This document shows, piece by piece, positions 45,174 through 53,444 of a DNA stretch of 64,000 nt (its first letter is position 1; every line of letters starts with the position of its first letter). The notes under the pieces were generated by a model. That model saw nothing but the letters and a program-made list of their open reading frames with translations. It did no database searches and was not told where the DNA came from. Location of the stretch: the NCBI RefSeq assembly GCF_947331465.1, contig NZ_CAMZOK010000001.1, positions 1,736,001-1,800,000 on the forward strand, given 5' to 3'. A program made the position numbers and the translations under genes. Source of the stretch: Shimia sp. Alg240-R146. Lineage in GTDB: Bacteria > Pseudomonadota > Alphaproteobacteria > Rhodobacterales > Rhodobacteraceae.

Positions 45174-45442
45174 CTGCGCAGATTGCCTTTCTTGGAGACC
45201 CGGCGACGCATTTTTGGTTGACCCGTTCGATGGCTCGAACGCTGGGTGTAAGCCTGTCTGAGGCGATGGCTTGCGACGCATTGAGTGCGACAGACTATGC
45301 GGAAATGGTAACGCGGTGCCGGAGTTGTCCTTATGTTGAAGACTGTCAATCGTGGTTGAGCGAAGGCTGCACAAAAAGTGCCCAAGCGCCCGGGTTTTGT
45401 TGCCACGCGGACGTACTGCAGGCGTTGACGAAAATAGTTTGA
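45170..45442 (+). CDS. DUF6455-type cysteine-motif protein, copy 3
   Basis: 90 residues with C50-x2-C53-x5-C59 (RCRSCPYVEDCQSW), Cys67 (SEGC) and a Cys77-Cys78 pair (PGFCCHAD). The helix before the motif (LSATDYAEMVTRC) matches copy 2 (LTQEEWAGIVTRC). It ends the three-gene run and is convergent with the DCC thiol-oxidoreductase gene 12 bp away. A redox or metal-related role is plausible but unproven. Confidence 0.78.
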   Translation: MTAQIAFLGDPATHFWLTRSMARTLGVSLSEAMACDALSATDYAEMVTRCRSCPYVEDCQSWLSEGCTKSAQAPGFCCHADVLQALTKIV

Positions 45443-45454
45443 TCCGGTGTCGGG

Positions 45455-45835
45455 CTACAGTGAAGTGTTGCCGGATTTCTGACGCCAAAGGTGGCGACGG
45501 TAGATCAGCGGCGCCAAAATGTAGTCGTATCCGATTGACGCCAGTTGGCGTATGCCCGGAAGGCCAACGAGTTTGGCGAGCGTTCTGTATCGGGGCATTT
45601 CTTTCCAAAGCACAAGAAAGGCCGGAATGCCGGCGAACAGGTGACCTTCGTGGACGACGTGCAGGCGCCGCGCCGCTGTGTCTGCGTCGATGTTCCACGC
45701 CGCCAACGCGTCGGAGTTCAAATCATCAAACCCTATTTCCAGACCGCTGTCTTCGGCGTACGCCTTATAGTGGCAGATTTCCGCATTGCAGATGGGGCAA
45801 TCAGCGTTAAAGAGCACACGGGTTTCTGTCGTCAT
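45455..45835 (-). CDS. DCC-family thiol-disulfide oxidoreductase (DUF393)
   Basis: 126 residues. Hallmark FNADCPICNAEICHYK near the N-terminus, giving the D-C-x-x-C motif of the DCC family, with a thioredoxin-like pattern and the helix GLEIGFDDLNSDALAAWNID. The C-terminal YDYILAPLIYRRHLWRQ tail is typical. Proposed to be a thiol oxidoreductase; the electron partner is unknown. It is convergent with the three cysteine-motif genes. The start is ATG at 45835. Confidence 0.87.
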   Translation of the reverse strand: MTTETRVLFNADCPICNAEICHYKAYAEDSGLEIGFDDLNSDALAAWNIDADTAARRLHVVHEGHLFAGIPAFLVLWKEMPRYRTLAKLVGLPGIRQLASIGYDYILAPLIYRRHLWRQKSGNTSL

Positions 45836-45875
45836 GATGTTGGCACCTATTTGTTATCGGTGTTGCCGTCCTTGA

Positions 45876-47288
45876 TCATGATTTACGCAGGTGGCGTCCC
45901 CACAGATCATACTCTCCCGCTTCGTCCACTTCGACGGCGACGATATCGCCGACGTTTAGGCCAGCGGTGTCTTCGTCAATGAACAGGTTACCGTCGATTT
46001 CTGGCGCGTCTGCTTTGGTGCGGCAAGTGGCGATGCCGTCCTCATCGATGTCGTCGATGATCACATCCATGATCTGACCGACTTTCTGCGCCAATTTGGC
46101 TTCGGAGATTGCCTGCGCTTTTTCCATGAAACGGTTCCAGCGGTCCTGTTTCACCTCTGCGGGCACGTGATCGGGCAGAGCGTTTGAGCGCGCGCCGGCG
46201 ACGTTTTCATATTGAAAACACCCCACGCGGTCGAGTTGGGCTTCGTCCATCCAATCCAGCAGGTGCTGGAACTCGGCCTCGGTTTCACCCGGATAACCGA
46301 CAATGAAAGTCGAGCGCAGGGTGATGTCGGGGCAAGCGTTTCGCCATGCGGCGATCTCGGTCAGGGTCTTGGAGGTATGGGCGGGGCGCGCCATGCGTTT
46401 CAGCGTGTCGGGGTGGCTGTGTTGAAACGGAATGTCCAGATAGGGCAGGATCAACCCATCCGCCATCAGCGGGATCAAGTCACGCACATGCGGATAAGGG
46501 TAGACATAGTGCAGGCGCACCCACGCGTCGAATTGGCCAAGCTCGCGCGCAAGATCGGTGATGTGGCTGCGCACATCGCGGTCTTTCCATGGGTGGGTGG
46601 AATACTTGCGGTCCAGACCATAAGCCGAGGTGTCTTGCGAGATCACCAGCAGCTCTTTGACGCCGCTTTCAACGAGCTTTTCCGCTTCGCGCAGGATGGC
46701 GTGCACGGGGCGGGAGGCAAGCTTGCCGCGCATATCGGGAATAACGCAGAACTTGCACTTGTGGTTACAGCCCTCGGAAATCTTGAGATAGCTGAAGTGG
46801 CGTGGCGTTAGGCGCACACCTGAGGCGGGCAGCAGGTCTACAAAGGGGTCCGGCGCGGGCGGCACTGCGCCATGCACAGCATCAAGCACCTGCTCGTATT
46901 GGTGCGGTCCGGTGACAGCAAGCACTTTGGGGTGGGTGCCGGTAATATATTCCGGTTCGGCCCCGAGGCAGCCGGTGACGATGACTTTGCCGTTGGCCTG
47001 AATGGCCTCGCCAATGGCTTCAAGGCTTTCGGCTTTGGCGCTGTCAAGAAATCCGCATGTGTTTACGATCACTGCATCCGCGCCGGCATAGTCGGGCGAG
47101 ATGCCGTAGCCTTCGGCGCGCAGTCGCGTGAGAATGCGTTCGCTGTCGACCAGTGCTTTGGGGCAGCCGAGGCTGACCATGCCGATGGTTGGCTGTCCCG
47201 GCCGCGTGGACGTGCGGGAATCCCCTGCGAGCGAGGCGCGGGCGAGGTCAGGGCGAAGGTCGGGCGGATTGCTGGAAGACTGGCTCAT
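45876..47288 (-). CDS. rimO: Ribosomal protein S12 methylthiotransferase RimO
   Basis: Radical SAM enzyme that adds a methylthio group to Asp88 of ribosomal protein S12. 470 residues. The N-terminal MTTase domain has Cys-containing [33 protein letters not shown] and [12 protein letters not shown], ligands of the second cluster. The radical SAM motif C-x3-C-x2-C is in [15 protein letters not shown] near residues 171-178, and a C-terminal TRAM domain follows. The N-terminus is about 30 residues longer than in E. coli. The LGCPKA wording separates RimO from MiaB. ATG at 47288. Confidence 0.95.
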   Translation of the reverse strand: MSQSSSNPPDLRPDLARASLAGDSRTSTRPGQPTIGMVSLGCPKALVDSERILTRLRAEGYGISPDYAGADAVIVNTCGFLDSAKAESLEAIGEAIQANGKVIVTGCLGAEPEYITGTHPKVLAVTGPHQYEQVLDAVHGAVPPAPDPFVDLLPASGVRLTPRHFSYLKISEGCNHKCKFCVIPDMRGKLASRPVHAILREAEKLVESGVKELLVISQDTSAYGLDRKYSTHPWKDRDVRSHITDLARELGQFDAWVRLHYVYPYPHVRDLIPLMADGLILPYLDIPFQHSHPDTLKRMARPAHTSKTLTEIAAWRNACPDITLRSTFIVGYPGETEAEFQHLLDWMDEAQLDRVGCFQYENVAGARSNALPDHVPAEVKQDRWNRFMEKAQAISEAKLAQKVGQIMDVIIDDIDEDGIATCRTKADAPEIDGNLFIDEDTAGLNVGDIVAVEVDEAGEYDLWGRHLRKS

Positions 47289-47428
47289 GGCCGCGATATA
47301 GGGCAGCGCGTGGCATTTGGCAAAGGGAGATGGGGGCGGCCTTGGCTTCGGGCGGGGGATGCGGGGCGCAACAGGCTCAGCGCAGCTGAGCCGGGCCCAA
47401 CCCGAAGGGGCGGGAGTGCGTTGTTGGT

Positions 47429-48073
47429 TTAGTAAGGGTGCTGGCGCCCGTCCCAGGTTTCAAAACAGCCTGTTGTGTCCAGAGAGAGCGCGAGACAGCG
47501 GTCTGCCAATCCATGCGCGGAGTCTGTCACCGTGATGTCGGCGGCATCCCCGCCCATATCGGTTTTGACCCACCCGGGGTGATAAATGCCCACGGCAATT
47601 CCGATTTTCTTGAGGTCTGTTGCCAGATTTCGCCCCAGATTGAGCGCGGCCGCCTTGGAAGCGCGATAAATATATGAGCCGCCTGGTGCACGGGTGTCCG
47701 ACCCCATTTGAGATGAAATGATCGCGATCTTCGGGGCCTCGGACAACTGCAAGTTTGGCAGAAGCGTTTGTACAGTGAGAAACACGCCGGTCACGTTGGC
47801 GGCAAAGCTGTCAGCCCACATCTGCGGCGGGAAGCCGTCCGCCAGATTTTGGGATTTGTCCAAGTAGACGCCCGCGTTGCAGATCAGCAGATCGACCGGT
47901 TTTGCATCCAGCGCGTGCGCCATCGCGGCCTGGCTGTCAGCAGAGGTCACATCCAGTCGCAAGAATTCATCTTCGGCGCGGGCGGTGCCGGTGACTTCAT
48001 GTCCCAAATCGCGAAACCGGTGGTCGAGCGCCTGTCCAATGCCGCGATTGGCGCCTGTGATGACAACATGCAT
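47429..48073 (-). CDS. Short-chain dehydrogenase/reductase (SDR)
   Basis: NAD(P)-dependent oxidoreductase of 214 residues. Rossmann motif ITGANRGIG at 5-13, NAG (LLICNAGVY), catalytic Ser in [10 protein letters not shown] and Tyr-x3-Lys in [16 protein letters not shown], then the [11 protein letters not shown] cofactor loop. This is a complete classical SDR of the short CsgA/sniffer-like type. The substrate is unknown. The start is ATG at 48073, 30 bp from the DUF1178 stop and in the same direction, so co-transcription is likely. Confidence 0.87.
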   Translation of the reverse strand: MHVVITGANRGIGQALDHRFRDLGHEVTGTARAEDEFLRLDVTSADSQAAMAHALDAKPVDLLICNAGVYLDKSQNLADGFPPQMWADSFAANVTGVFLTVQTLLPNLQLSEAPKIAIISSQMGSDTRAPGGSYIYRASKAAALNLGRNLATDLKKIGIAVGIYHPGWVKTDMGGDAADITVTDSAHGLADRCLALSLDTTGCFETWDGRQHPY

Positions 48074-48103
48074 GGGAGGTCTCCGAATTTGGTTTGGGAA
48101 AAG

Positions 48104-48568
48104 TCAGTTGGTCTTGCGTCCGATATTGAAGGGCAGGGGCGCCACCGGAACGCCATCCTCGACAAGCGCTTTGGCGTCTTCCAGTTTGGCCTCACCATAG
48201 ATGGCGCGTCCGGGTGTGGTGCCTTCGTGCATGGCGCGGGCTTCGGCGGCAAAATCCTTGCCGACGTAGTCTGAGTTATCTTCCACCTGTTTGCGCAACT
48301 TTTTCAGTGCGACCTCCGCCTCGGTGGCGGGTTGCGACAGCGAGGCGGCCGCTGGTTCTGCTGGCGCAGGCTCTTGTGACGACTTGGCGGTGGCGGCTGT
48401 GCGGGCAGGGCGCACGCGCGGCGACATCATCGCCTTCTCGACATGGCTGTCTCCGCAGATCGCACAGGTCACCATGCCTGCGGCTTTGAGCTTGTCAAAG
48501 GCGTCGGCGGATTGGAACCAGCTGTCGAACCGGTGGTCGTTGGCGCATTTTAACGTGTAATTGATCAT
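48104..48568 (-). CDS. DUF1178 zinc-ribbon-like protein
   Basis: 154 residues from the ATG at 48568. The N-terminus MINYTLKCANDHRFDSWFQS and a second Cys pair in TCAICGDSHVEKAMMSPRV form a zinc-ribbon-like module. An Ala/Pro-rich linker follows, then a helical C-terminus ending VPVAPLPFNIGRK. Function unknown, widespread in alphaproteobacteria. The open frame extends to 48664 but would overlap the Nudix gene and lacks the usual start. It probably shares a transcript with the Nudix gene before it and the SDR after it. Confidence 0.87.
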   Translation of the reverse strand: MINYTLKCANDHRFDSWFQSADAFDKLKAAGMVTCAICGDSHVEKAMMSPRVRPARTAATAKSSQEPAPAEPAAASLSQPATEAEVALKKLRKQVEDNSDYVGKDFAAEARAMHEGTTPGRAIYGEAKLEDAKALVEDGVPVAPLPFNIGRKTN

Positions 48569-48641
48569 GCCTGCATCACAGAGTGTGCCGTGTCGGTGTG
48601 TTGAGCGAACATATGGCCGGGGAGGGGCGGGATCAAGCGGA

Positions 48642-49115
48642 TCAGTCGATGTGTTTGCAATCAAACGTACGCACGATTTTCGCGAGATCGGGATTCAGGA
48701 TGCGTTTGGCAGCCTTTTTCGGGGTCAACCATTTGCGTTGACGTTGACCGTGTTCCGGAAAGGCATTGACGCTTTTGGTCACCTCCAGCGGGTAGATGAG
48801 CACCGTGAACTTTTTGCCCCGGTGGATGCCGCGGGATTTTCGATACGTATAAATGCCGATGCAACGCTTGTGGGCTTTGCCAATGACGCCGGCTTCTTCC
48901 CACGCTTCCTGAGCCGCCGCTTTGTGAGGCTTGAAGTTGGCCATCGGCCATCCTTTGGGAAGCAGCCATTGTTTGGTGCCGCGCGAAGTGATCAGCAGGA
49001 TTTGGGGTTTGCCCTTGTGCATCCGGTAAGGCAACGCCGCAAATTGAACGCGGGATCCGGTCTTGGTGGACTTGCGCAACATTGTTGCGACGGCTTTGGG
49101 ATCGTGTTGGCCCAT
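48642..49115 (-). CDS. Nudix hydrolase with variant Nudix box
   Basis: 157 residues. Nudix fold with KQWLLPKGWPMANFKPHKAA followed by AQEAWEEAGV. The metal-binding EExG core is intact, but the first Glu and the Arg of the consensus box (G-x5-E-x7-R-E) are Phe and Gln here, as far as I can align them. Similar variants occur in the diphosphoinositol-polyphosphate/diadenosine-polyphosphate group, so activity remains possible. The C-terminus is very basic (KWLTPKKAAKRILNPDLAKI). Substrate unknown. The start is ATG at 49115. Confidence 0.83.
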   Translation of the reverse strand: MGQHDPKAVATMLRKSTKTGSRVQFAALPYRMHKGKPQILLITSRGTKQWLLPKGWPMANFKPHKAAAQEAWEEAGVIGKAHKRCIGIYTYRKSRGIHRGKKFTVLIYPLEVTKSVNAFPEHGQRQRKWLTPKKAAKRILNPDLAKIVRTFDCKHID

Positions 49116-49243
49116 ATCTTTGCTTATCGCGCCTCAAGATTCTTAGCAGACAGTTTAATCAGCCGAGCGACCGGCGCAAGTGAAAGGACGGGTTGTTCGG
49201 TGACGTTCAAATGACACGGGATCCGGCCCGGAGATCGTCTTGT

Positions 49244-49258
49244 TGGGAATTTATGGGA
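49244..49258 (+). promoter_or_regulatory. MraZ-box-like pair, distal
   Basis: TGGGA-ATTTA-TGGGA: two repeats at exact 10-bp period, matching the MraZ consensus of TGGGN repeats with 5-bp spacers. The 12-mer TTTATGGGAAAT beginning in this site (49250-49261) recurs identically at 49353-49364. Confidence 0.5.
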
Positions 49259-49403
49259 AATGAGGCGAGAGGAGCGGGATTGTTTGGGGAAATGGCTAGT
49301 GTCCCGCGTGGGAATCGCTCTAGAAGGCCGAATTCTTCCGGGATTGGAAAATTTTATGGGAAATATGGCGCTGCCATTGTGAGAGGTGAATTTGTCGATA
49401 TGT

Positions 49404-49418
49404 TGGGTTAATGTGGGA
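49404..49418 (+). promoter_or_regulatory. MraZ-box-like pair, middle
   Basis: TGGGT-TAATG-TGGGA at exact 10-bp period; a further in-phase TGGTG lies at 49434. The plus-strand orientation is the same as the distal pair. Confidence 0.5.
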
Positions 49419-49516
49419 GATGTTAACCATATGTGGTGTTCGTCTTTGGGTTTTCGGCACATCATCTTGTTTTTCAGGCGCCTTGGGAGCAACATTTTGT
49501 CGTGCGTGGTGAAAAT

Positions 49517-49551
49517 TCCTATTGATTTCCATAAATTCCCATGGCATCCCT
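49517..49551 (-). promoter_or_regulatory. Four-repeat MraZ box next to the mraZ -10 element
   Basis: Read on the minus strand, AGGGA, TGGGA, TGGAA and TAGGA occur every 10 bp with 5-bp spacers. The array abuts the TATAAG at 49551-49556, so bound MraZ would block or reshape the promoter. MraZ is known to autoregulate through such direct repeats; the orientation here is inverted relative to the gene. Confidence 0.6.
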
Positions 49552-49556
49552 ATAAG
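49551..49556 (+). promoter_or_regulatory. Probable -10 element of the dcw cluster promoter
   Basis: TATAAG, about 253 bp before the mraZ start. No good -35 hexamer is at 16-18 bp (TTCCAT or TCCATA at best); that position is covered by the MraZ repeats. Transcription would start near 49563. Confidence 0.5.
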
Positions 49557-49562
49557 CATGAT

Positions 49563-49772
49563 GAGGACGGGAGTTAAGGGGCGCCAAACGACCCCGAATA
49601 AAAAATCCCAAGAGCAGGTTTCATACAGGCCCCGCCTTCATCGAAATTAGAGATCCGGCGCGCGGGCGAACAGAACATCCCCCCAGGTGGCGCGCGCAGC
49701 TGGACACCCGCAAAAAGCGGGACGAGGATGGCGGATTGATCAGTGGCAGCAGATCAATCCGCCGTTTCGTTT
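49563..49772 (+). ncRNA. upsM: UpsM-like leader RNA upstream of mraZ
   Basis: In Rhodobacter sphaeroides the dcw cluster is preceded by an unusually long 5' leader from which the roughly 200-nt sRNA UpsM is released by partial termination and RNase E. Here the same layout is visible. There is a -10 element at 49551, about 205 nt of G/C-rich leader, a hairpin CCCGC-AAAAA-GCGGG (49707-49721) and a strong terminal stem-loop ending at 49763, followed by GTTTCGTTT, then mraZ. The ends are estimates and the homology is by position, length and structure, not by sequence comparison. Confidence 0.6.
49730..49763 (+). terminator. Perfect 12-bp stem-loop, probable leader terminator/attenuator
   Basis: GGCGGATTGATC pairs with GATCAATCCGCC around a ten-base loop, followed by GTTTCGTTT rather than a pure T-run. 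It sits 45 bp before the mraZ start, so partial termination would set how much transcript enters the dcw genes. Confidence 0.65.
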
Positions 49773-49808
49773 CCGCACCAAGTTAGGCAATGAGAAGGGC
49801 CATTCATC

Positions 49809-50309
49809 GTGGCGCTTATGTTCAGAGGCGAGAGCCGCAACAAGGTTGATACGAAAGGTCGGATGTCAATTCCGGCTAAGTTTCGCCGCGTGCTTGAAGC
49901 TGGTGACCCTGACTGGAAAAGCGGTGAAAACCCCAACATTATGATCGTCTACGGTGGCCGCACTCGGCATTTCCTTGAGTGCTTTACCGTTGAGGCGATG
50001 GACGACGTTGTGAGCCGCATCATGAAGATGCCACGTGGTTCCAAGAAACGTCTCGCACTGAGCAAACTGTATTTGACGCAGTCGATCGAAGTTTCGGTAG
50101 ATGACACCGGCCGTCTGGTCCTGCCCAAAGAACAGCGTGACAAGATCGGCCTTGATGACATGGCGTTTTTCGCCGGCAAGGGCGACACGTTCGAGATCTG
50201 GAACCCTGAAAGCTATGAGGCTGCTGAGGCGGAAGCGCTTGAGGCGGATGATGATTTCGATCCGGATGCTGATCCGTCCATTTATCTGGACGGGGACGAG
50301 GATTTCTGA
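49809..50309 (+). CDS. mraZ: Transcriptional regulator MraZ
   Basis: DNA-binding repressor of the division/cell-wall cluster that also binds nucleoid DNA. 166 residues with two AbrB-like SpoVT halves: [20 protein letters not shown] near the N-terminus and [20 protein letters not shown] in the second half. Both carry the DxxGR(M/L)xxP signature. The acidic C-terminal tail ([20 protein letters not shown]) is longer than in E. coli. The start is GTG at 49809, with GAAGGG about nine bases upstream; an ATG three codons later is less well placed. Its likely operators are the repeats at 49244-49551. Confidence 0.95.
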   Translation: MALMFRGESRNKVDTKGRMSIPAKFRRVLEAGDPDWKSGENPNIMIVYGGRTRHFLECFTVEAMDDVVSRIMKMPRGSKKRLALSKLYLTQSIEVSVDDTGRLVLPKEQRDKIGLDDMAFFAGKGDTFEIWNPESYEAAEAEALEADDDFDPDADPSIYLDGDEDF

Positions 50310-50311
50310 CG

Positions 50312-51298
50312 ATGAGCGCGCAAGAGAGTTCATCGCGTCCTCACATTCCGGTTCTTCTGGCCCCACTGCTGCGTGAAGTTTCCCCCGTTTCCGGTGTTTG
50401 GCTGGACGGCACGTTTGGTGCCGGCGGCTACAGTCGTGGATTGATCGAGGCCGGGGCCGAGAAAGTTATCGGCGTGGATCGTGATCCGCTGGCCTTTGAA
50501 ATGGCGGCGCCCTGGATTGGCGACTACGACGGCAAAATCGAAATGGTTGAGGGCGTGTTCTCCAAGATGGATGAATACGCGCAGGGCCTTGATGGGGTCG
50601 TGTTGGATTTGGGCGTGAGTTCGATGCAGCTTGATCTGGCGGAGCGCGGATTTTCGTTCATGCGAGACGGGCCGCTCGATATGCGCATGAGCCAGGATGG
50701 CATGTCTGCGGCAGATATTGTGAACGAGGCCACCGAGGCTGAGATTGCAGATATTCTCTATCACTATGGCGAGGAACGGGCGAGCCGGCGGATTGCCAAG
50801 GCGATTGTCCGCGAGCGGGCGCAAGACCCGATCACCAACACATTGCGACTGACAGAGATTGTCGAAAGCTGTTTGCCACGTGCCAAGCCTGGACAGAGTC
50901 ACCCTGCGACGCGGTCCTTTCAGGGGCTGCGGATCGCGGTGAATGATGAATATGGCGAGCTGTTTCGCGGTATGATGGCGGCAGAGCGGGCGCTAAAACC
51001 CGGCGGTCTGCTGGCGGTTGTGACGTTTCATTCTGTCGAAGACCGAATGGTGAAACGGTTCTTGCAGGCGCGGGCGGGAAAACAGGGCAACGTCAACCGC
51101 TATGCGCCGGAAACAGAAAAAGAAACGCCAGCGTTTACCTTGGTGACACGAAAGGCTGTGGGGCCTGATCCGGAGGAGTTGGATGACAACCCGCGGGCGC
51201 GGTCGGCCAAGTTGCGTGTTGCACGGCGCACTGATGCGCCGTCAGGGGATGTGAGCGGCAGAGCCATCGGAATGCCGACGGTTGGGGGCAAAAAGTAA
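50312..51298 (+). CDS. rsmH: 16S rRNA (cytosine-1402-N4)-methyltransferase RsmH (MraW)
   Basis: Methylates C1402 of 16S rRNA. 328 residues. SAM-binding start [20 protein letters not shown], followed by [14 protein letters not shown] and the [20 protein letters not shown] region. The family-typical [16 protein letters not shown] and [16 protein letters not shown] come later. The start ATG at 50312 lies two bases after the mraZ stop. Its TAA overlaps the ATG of ftsL by one base. Confidence 0.96.
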   Translation: MSAQESSSRPHIPVLLAPLLREVSPVSGVWLDGTFGAGGYSRGLIEAGAEKVIGVDRDPLAFEMAAPWIGDYDGKIEMVEGVFSKMDEYAQGLDGVVLDLGVSSMQLDLAERGFSFMRDGPLDMRMSQDGMSAADIVNEATEAEIADILYHYGEERASRRIAKAIVRERAQDPITNTLRLTEIVESCLPRAKPGQSHPATRSFQGLRIAVNDEYGELFRGMMAAERALKPGGLLAVVTFHSVEDRMVKRFLQARAGKQGNVNRYAPETEKETPAFTLVTRKAVGPDPEELDDNPRARSAKLRVARRTDAPSGDVSGRAIGMPTVGGKK

Positions 51299-51645
51299 TG
51301 CGTACCATCATGTTTATCGCGACCGTGATTGCGGTGATTGCCGTGTCGGTTTGGGCCTATCAGGAAAACTATCGCACGCAGCGCATGATCTCCGAGACGG
51401 AAAAGCTCGAGCGTCAAATTGGCAACGCGCAAGCGCGGTTGGCTGTGTTGCGGGCGGAATGGGCGTATCTCAACCGGCCGGACCGATTGCGGGATCTTGC
51501 GGAAATCAACTACGACGACTTGCAATTGTTGCCTCTGCGCCCGGATCAATTCGGGATCGTTGAACAGGTGGGATATCCTGAGGACGATGTTATGGAAGGC
51601 ATTGAAAACGCGACGGAAGTTCTCGCTGATGAGGTGCGGCCATGA
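51298..51645 (+). CDS. ftsL: Cell division protein FtsL
   Basis: 115 residues, bitopic septum protein that complexes with FtsB and FtsQ. A membrane segment at about 3-20 (IMFIATVIAVIAVSVWAY) is followed by a leucine-zipper-like coiled coil (KLERQIGNAQARLAVLRAEW) and the conserved YLNRPDRLRDLAE motif. Sequence conservation is low in this family, but position between rsmH and ftsI confirms it. The ATG overlaps the rsmH stop; its TGA overlaps the ftsI ATG. Confidence 0.93.
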   Translation: MRTIMFIATVIAVIAVSVWAYQENYRTQRMISETEKLERQIGNAQARLAVLRAEWAYLNRPDRLRDLAEINYDDLQLLPLRPDQFGIVEQVGYPEDDVMEGIENATEVLADEVRP

Positions 51646-53426
51646 TCCGTAAACCGCTACGCCCTTTGGCATCGATCCTGAAAGCGCGCCAAGATGGAGA
51701 AAGCGCCGAAGCGATTGAGCGCGCCAACCTGCGGGAACGTCACGAAGAGATGCAAAACAAAGGCCGTGCCCGCGCAGAGGGACGGCTTTTGGTGATGTCA
51801 GTGCTGTTTATGGCGGCCTTCGGTACGGTTGGTATGCGCATGGGGGCGGTTGGGATGACCGACGCGACCGAGCCGCGCCGCATTTATAGTGCGAGCCATA
51901 TTCAGGCGGAGCGGGCCGATATCGTTGACCGCAAAGGCCGCATTCTGGCAACCAATCTGGAAACCCATGCGATCTATGCGCAGCCACCGCATATGATTGA
52001 TAAGGAGCGCGTCGCGCGCGAACTGGCGGCGATTTTTCCTGATCTGGACGAAGACCGGCTGATCAAACAGTTCACCGGCAAGCGAAAGTTTCTATGGGTC
52101 AAGAAAAAGCTGAGCCCAGAGCAAAAACAAGCTGTGCATGACATCGGAGATCCCGGACTGAATTTCGGGCACCGCGAGATGCGGCTTTATCCCAACGGCC
52201 AGTTGGCGGGCCATGTGCTGGGCGGAGCGACGTTTGGCGATGAGGACGTGCATGCGGCCGAGTTGTTGGGTGTTGCTGGTGTCGAAATGTACTTTGACGA
52301 AGTGCTGCGGGATCCGGCCAACGGTGGGCGGGCGCTGACGCTGTCGCTGGACCTGACGGTTCAGGATGCCTCTGAGCGGGTGCTTTACGGCGGCATGAAG
52401 TTGATGAACGCCAAAGGTGCGTCGTCGGTTTTGATGGATGTTCACACTGGCGAAGTGATCTCGATGGTGAGCTTGCCGGATTTTGACCCCAATGACCGGC
52501 CGGTTCCGCTTACATCGGGGCAGGCGGCTGACAGCCCGTTGTTCAACCGTGCGGTGCAGGGGCTTTATGAGCTCGGCTCGACGTTCAAGATTTTCACAGC
52601 GGCGCAGTCGATGGAATTGGGATTGAGCAATCCCTCAACCCTGATCAACACCGCAGGGCCGTTGCGCTGGGGCAAATTTAAGATCCGCGATTTCCGAAAC
52701 TATGGTCGCGAACTGTCGGTTACGAAGGTGATTGTGAAGTCATCCAACATTGGCACCGCGCGAATGGCGCAGATGATTGGTGGTGCACGTCAGCAATCTT
52801 TCCTCAAGGATCTTGGTTTCTTTGAGCCAACCCCAGTGGAGTTGGTCGAAGCGAAAGGTGCGCAGCCACTATTGCCAAAGAATTGGTCGGAACTGTCGAC
52901 CATGACGATCTCTTACGGGCACGGCATGTCGGCGAGCCCGCTGCATCTGGCGGCTGGTTATGCGGCCATCGCCAATGGCGGCACACAGGTCAAACCGACT
53001 ATTCTGAAAAATGATCGGGTGCAAAACGGACCGCGCGTGATGAGCGAGACCAGTGCGGCCGCTGCGCGTAAAATGCTGCGCAAAGTGGTCAGCGAAGGTA
53101 CCGCGTCCTTTGGTGAAGTGCCGGGATATGCCGTCGGCGGCAAAACTGGCACAGCGGACAAACCGAAGGAAAACGGGCGCGGATACCATGAAGACAAGGT
53201 GATCGCGACCTTTGCTGCGATGTTCCCTGCACACGACCCGAAATACGTGCTGATCCTGTCGTTGGATGAGCCGGTGGAGACCTCTGGTACCGAGCCGCGT
53301 CGCACGGCGGGGTGGACCGCTGTGCCGGTGGCTGCAGAAATGATTTCGCGGGTGGCGCCCTTGTTGGGACTGCGGCCGCAAGTTGAACCTGCGGAGCTTG
53401 CTGATATAACGCTGACATCGAATTAA
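51642..53426 (+). CDS. ftsI: Peptidoglycan D,D-transpeptidase FtsI (PBP3)
   Basis: Septal transpeptidase of 594 residues. Cytoplasmic N-terminus, one membrane segment near 48-65, a pedestal/dimerisation domain starting ERADIVDRKGRILATNLETH, then the transpeptidase domain. The active-site motifs are S313-T-F-K316, S367-S-N369 and K501-T-G-T504, all intact. It acts with FtsW in the septum. ATGA overlap with ftsL, and 18 bp to murE. Confidence 0.96.
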   Translation: MIRKPLRPLASILKARQDGESAEAIERANLRERHEEMQNKGRARAEGRLLVMSVLFMAAFGTVGMRMGAVGMTDATEPRRIYSASHIQAERADIVDRKGRILATNLETHAIYAQPPHMIDKERVARELAAIFPDLDEDRLIKQFTGKRKFLWVKKKLSPEQKQAVHDIGDPGLNFGHREMRLYPNGQLAGHVLGGATFGDEDVHAAELLGVAGVEMYFDEVLRDPANGGRALTLSLDLTVQDASERVLYGGMKLMNAKGASSVLMDVHTGEVISMVSLPDFDPNDRPVPLTSGQAADSPLFNRAVQGLYELGSTFKIFTAAQSMELGLSNPSTLINTAGPLRWGKFKIRDFRNYGRELSVTKVIVKSSNIGTARMAQMIGGARQQSFLKDLGFFEPTPVELVEAKGAQPLLPKNWSELSTMTISYGHGMSASPLHLAAGYAAIANGGTQVKPTILKNDRVQNGPRVMSETSAAAARKMLRKVVSEGTASFGEVPGYAVGGKTGTADKPKENGRGYHEDKVIATFAAMFPAHDPKYVLILSLDEPVETSGTEPRRTAGWTAVPVAAEMISRVAPLLGLRPQVEPAELADITLTSN

Positions 53427-53444
53427 GCCGAAAAGGCAGAGCAG

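Larger units (their letters stand above)
49116..49808. other. Long regulatory and leader region upstream of mraZ
   Basis: About 690 bp without a protein gene. The left part (49240-49560) is A/T-rich and holds several TGGGA-type repeats in both orientations (MraZ boxes) and a TATAAG -10 element. The right part (49563-49808) is G/C-rich and structured and appears to be a transcribed leader. Open frames here are short and lack ribosome sites. Confidence 0.7.

Noticed and set aside
49200..49808. Possible RNase P RNA gene in the mraZ upstream region
   Set aside because: The conserved GAGGAAAGTC and ACAGAA core segments of bacterial RNase P RNA are not present on either strand as far as I can read.
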